Source: [Collinsella] massiliensis
GTDB taxonomy: Bacteria > Actinomycetota > Coriobacteriia > Coriobacteriales > Coriobacteriaceae
NCBI GenBank assembly: GCA_000333815.1
Contig: CAPI01000087.1
Span: 1-50,432, forward strand
Reading direction: 5' to 3'
Length of the DNA stretch: 50,432 bases
Shown piece after piece: positions 48,828 through 50,432 of this stretch (position 1 is its first letter; each line of letters opens with the position of its first letter). The notes below the pieces were generated by a model that was given only the letters and a program-made list of their open reading frames with translations, searched no databases and was not told the origin of the DNA. The translations under genes and the position numbers were made by a program.

Positions 48828-49622
48828 TTACTCGTGGATACCGCCAAACCGGCGGTCGCGACCCTGGAAGGTGAGGATCGCGTCGATGAGGCCCCATCGG
48901 TCGAAATCCGGCCAATAGGTCCTCGTGATGTAGAACTCGGAATATGCAGCCTGCCACAGCAGGTAGTTGGAGAGCCTCAGCTCGCCGGAGGTGCGGATGA
49001 TGAGCTCGGGGTCGGGCAAGCCCGCGGTGTAGAGCTTGCCCGCCACCGCGCACTCGTCGATGTCCTCGGGCTCGATGGTGCCGGCGGCAACGTCCTCGGC
49101 GAGCAGGCGCGCCGCGCGGGCGAGCTCGGCGCGAGCGCCGTAGTTCACCGCGAGCGCGAGCACCATGCCGGTATGGTGCGCCGTCTCGGAAAGGCCGTAC
49201 TCGAAGACCTCGCGCGTGCGCTTGGGCAGCGCGGAGATATCGCCCAAGAAGACCACGCGAACGTTCTCGCGGCGCAAAAGCGGCAACTCGTCCACGAACG
49301 TCTGGGCGAAGAGGTGCATGAGGAGGTTGACCTCGGCCGCGGGGCGCTTCCAGTTCTCCGTGGAAAAGGCGTAGGCGCTCATGACCTCGACACCCAGGCG
49401 CACGCACGCGGTAATGATCTCGCGCAGGGCCACGATACCGGCCTTATGGCCCTCGCCGCGCGAGAGCCCCTGCGCCGTAGCCCAGCGCCCGTTGCCATCC
49501 ATGATGCAGGAGATATGGCGCGGGATTCGCGTGCGGTCGAGGGCGGAGAACTCGAGCCCCGTGGGCGGGTTCGCGAAGAACGTCTCGAAGGTCGAGTCGT
49601 CGTAGATGTGATCGGCTGCCAC
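48828..49622 (-). CDS. uppS: Isoprenyl (undecaprenyl diphosphate) synthase
   Basis: UppS makes the C55 carrier lipid for cell-wall synthesis from IPP and farnesyl diphosphate. The 264-residue protein has Ile-Met-Asp-Gly-Asn-Gly-Arg-Trp-Ala, the His-x4-Gly-x2-Ala-Leu helix, Ser-Ala-Tyr-Ala-Phe-Ser-Thr-Glu-Asn-Trp, and Leu-Ile-Ile-Arg-Thr-Ser-Gly-Glu-x-Arg-Leu-Ser-Asn-Tyr-Leu-Leu-Trp-Gln. An N-terminal tail of about 30 residues precedes the core. It starts with GTG 1 bp after frr, with GGAG inside the frr end. Confidence 0.95.
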   Translation of the reverse strand: MAADHIYDDSTFETFFANPPTGLEFSALDRTRIPRHISCIMDGNGRWATAQGLSRGEGHKAGIVALREIITACVRLGVEVMSAYAFSTENWKRPAAEVNLLMHLFAQTFVDELPLLRRENVRVVFLGDISALPKRTREVFEYGLSETAHHTGMVLALAVNYGARAELARAARLLAEDVAAGTIEPEDIDECAVAGKLYTAGLPDPELIIRTSGELRLSNYLLWQAAYSEFYITRTYWPDFDRWGLIDAILTFQGRDRRFGGIHE

Positions 49623-49623
49623 G

Positions 49624-50157
49624 TCAGATCTCCATGACCTCGGCCTCTTTGGCCTTGAGCATCTCGTCGATCTTCTTGATGTAGGCGTCCGTGTGCTTCT
49701 GCACCTTCGCCTGCTCGCGGCGTACCTCGTCCTCGGAGAGCTCCTCGTCGCGCTCGAGCTTGCCGTTCACGTCGCGGCGGATGTTGCGGATGGAGACGCG
49801 CGCCTGCTCGGCGATCTCGCGGCACTCCTTCACGAGTTCGCGGCGGCGCTCCTCGGTGGGCGCCGGGAACGGCAGGCGGATGACCGTGCCGTCGCTCGAG
49901 GGGGTGATGCCGAGGTCGGAGGCGTTGAGGGCATGCACGATGCCGTTCAGGACGGACTTGTCCCAGGGCTCGATCATGAGCATGTGCGCCTCGGGCACCT
50001 TCACGGCGGCGACCTGCGTGATGGGCGTGGGGACGCCGTAGTAGTCGATGGTGATGTCGGAGAGGATGTTCGCGTTGGCGCGGCCGGTGCGCACCTTGGC
50101 GAACTCATGCGTCAGGCTCTCGATGGTCTTGTCCATGCGTTCGGTGATCTCGGCCAT
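49624..50157 (-). CDS. frr: Ribosome recycling factor
   Basis: Frr splits post-termination ribosomes with EF-G. The 177-residue protein has the family pattern: Arg-Met-Asp-Lys-Thr near the start, then Leu-x-His-Glu-Phe-Ala-Lys-Val-Arg-Thr-Gly-Arg-Ala-Asn, Tyr-Tyr-Gly-Val-Pro-Thr-Pro-Ile, and Ile-Arg-Leu-Pro-Phe-Pro. The two-helix bundle follows with Arg-Asn-Ile-Arg-Arg. AAGGAGG precedes ATG 50157. The pyrH-frr-uppS-cdsA-dxr-rseP order is the standard bacterial one. Confidence 0.98.
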   Translation of the reverse strand: MAEITERMDKTIESLTHEFAKVRTGRANANILSDITIDYYGVPTPITQVAAVKVPEAHMLMIEPWDKSVLNGIVHALNASDLGITPSSDGTVIRLPFPAPTEERRRELVKECREIAEQARVSIRNIRRDVNGKLERDEELSEDEVRREQAKVQKHTDAYIKKIDEMLKAKEAEVMEI

Positions 50158-50158
50158 G

Positions 50159-50432
50159 TTAGTCCTCCTTGACGACGGTGCCGACGGGTTCGCCCATGAG
50201 GGCGCGCTTGATGTTGCCATCGCCCTCGATGTTGAGGACGATGATGGGCATGTGGTTATCCTGGCAGAGCGCCGCGGCCGTGGAGTCCATGACCTGCAGC
50301 CCGCGCACGAGCACCTCGTGGTGCGAGATGGTATCGAAGCGCACGGCGTCGGCGTTCTCCTTGGGGTCCTTGTCGTAGATGCCGTTCACCTTCGTGGCCT
50401 TGATGAGGCAATCGGCGTCGATCTCGCAGGCG
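50159..50432 (-). CDS. pyrH: UMP kinase, C-terminal part (start outside window)
   Basis: The frame stays open to the right edge, so only the last 90 residues are present. The part seen includes Asp-Ala-Asp-Cys-Leu-Ile-Lys-Ala-Thr-Lys-Val-Asn-Gly-Ile-Tyr-Asp-Lys-Asp-Pro-Lys, the family nucleotide-binding segment, and the closing Asp-Ser-Thr-Ala-Ala-x2-Leu-Cys-Gln-Asp-Asn. UMP kinase makes UDP for nucleic acid and wall precursors. The GTG at 50389 is internal. The stop is 1 bp before frr. Confidence 0.93.
   Translation of the reverse strand, partial: ACEIDADCLIKATKVNGIYDKDPKENADAVRFDTISHHEVLVRGLQVMDSTAAALCQDNHMPIIVLNIEGDGNIKRALMGEPVGTVVKED

Overview
The window is a GC-rich, gene-dense chromosomal segment with a pure housekeeping core and no phage, IS element, rRNA or CRISPR. 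Gene content and order point to a host-associated member of the Coriobacteriia, close to Collinsella or its relatives. Evidence for this is the run yajQ-rimO-pgsA-cinA-recA-recX-rny-GHKL ATPase-spoVS-miaB-miaA-hflX, the actinobacterial pgsA2/GarA-like FHA/FtsR-like MerR group, LexA boxes of the CGAAC-N4-GTTCG type, and a MEP isoprenoid pathway. The genus is inferred from reading alone and was not tested by any search.

Bases 1-12737 read on the plus strand. They begin inside a RodZ-like protein and continue through yajQ, the radical-SAM enzyme rimO, pgsA and a stand-alone CinA amidohydrolase domain. Next comes an SOS-regulated recA-recX pair. Then RNase Y (rny) is followed by an unnamed GHKL-type ATPase, SpoVS, and the translation-linked trio miaB-miaA-hflX. 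A six-unit, 11-bp-period repeat lies upstream of the recA promoter, and the rny and spoVS leaders carry their own repeats.

Bases 12827-20305 have mixed orientation. A DUF1624 membrane acyltransferase follows lexA on the minus strand. lexA is divergent from a LysM membrane protein that looks like a YneA-type SOS division inhibitor, with three LexA boxes between them. The plus strand then carries nrdR-dut, an NCS2 purine permease and thioredoxin reductase. A DegV protein (minus) and a DUF1836 protein (plus) follow.

Bases 20415-50432 are read almost entirely on the minus strand. From the right edge the order is pyrH-frr-uppS-cdsA-dxr-rseP-ispG (nucleotide, ribosome recycling, lipid and isoprenoid functions), a palindromic repeat cluster, proS, and four tRNA genes with their promoters and terminators (Ala, Ala, CAU, Val). 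A long tightly packed run follows: an ABC-F ATPase, a small membrane protein, an M50 protease, scpA-scpB-rluB-cmk-plsC-ispH-DUF512-der-plsY-gpsA-rpe, a cysteine desulfurase, nif3, a coiled-coil zinc-ribbon protein and coaBC. tRNA-Pro, pgsA2, the FHA/MerR pair, apt and a secreted NlpC/P60 hydrolase complete this half. Phospholipid synthesis is nearly complete here (gpsA, plsY, plsC, cdsA, two PgsA-type enzymes), as is part of the MEP and undecaprenyl route (dxr, ispG, ispH, uppS).

The points most worth a second look are the rny-GHKL-spoVS cluster, the 11-bp repeat array before recA, a winged-helix-like insertion in RseP, the palindromic repeat cluster at the end of ispG, the duplicated tRNA-Ala promoters, and altered catalytic or metal-binding positions in PlsC, NlpC/P60 and the zinc-ribbon protein.
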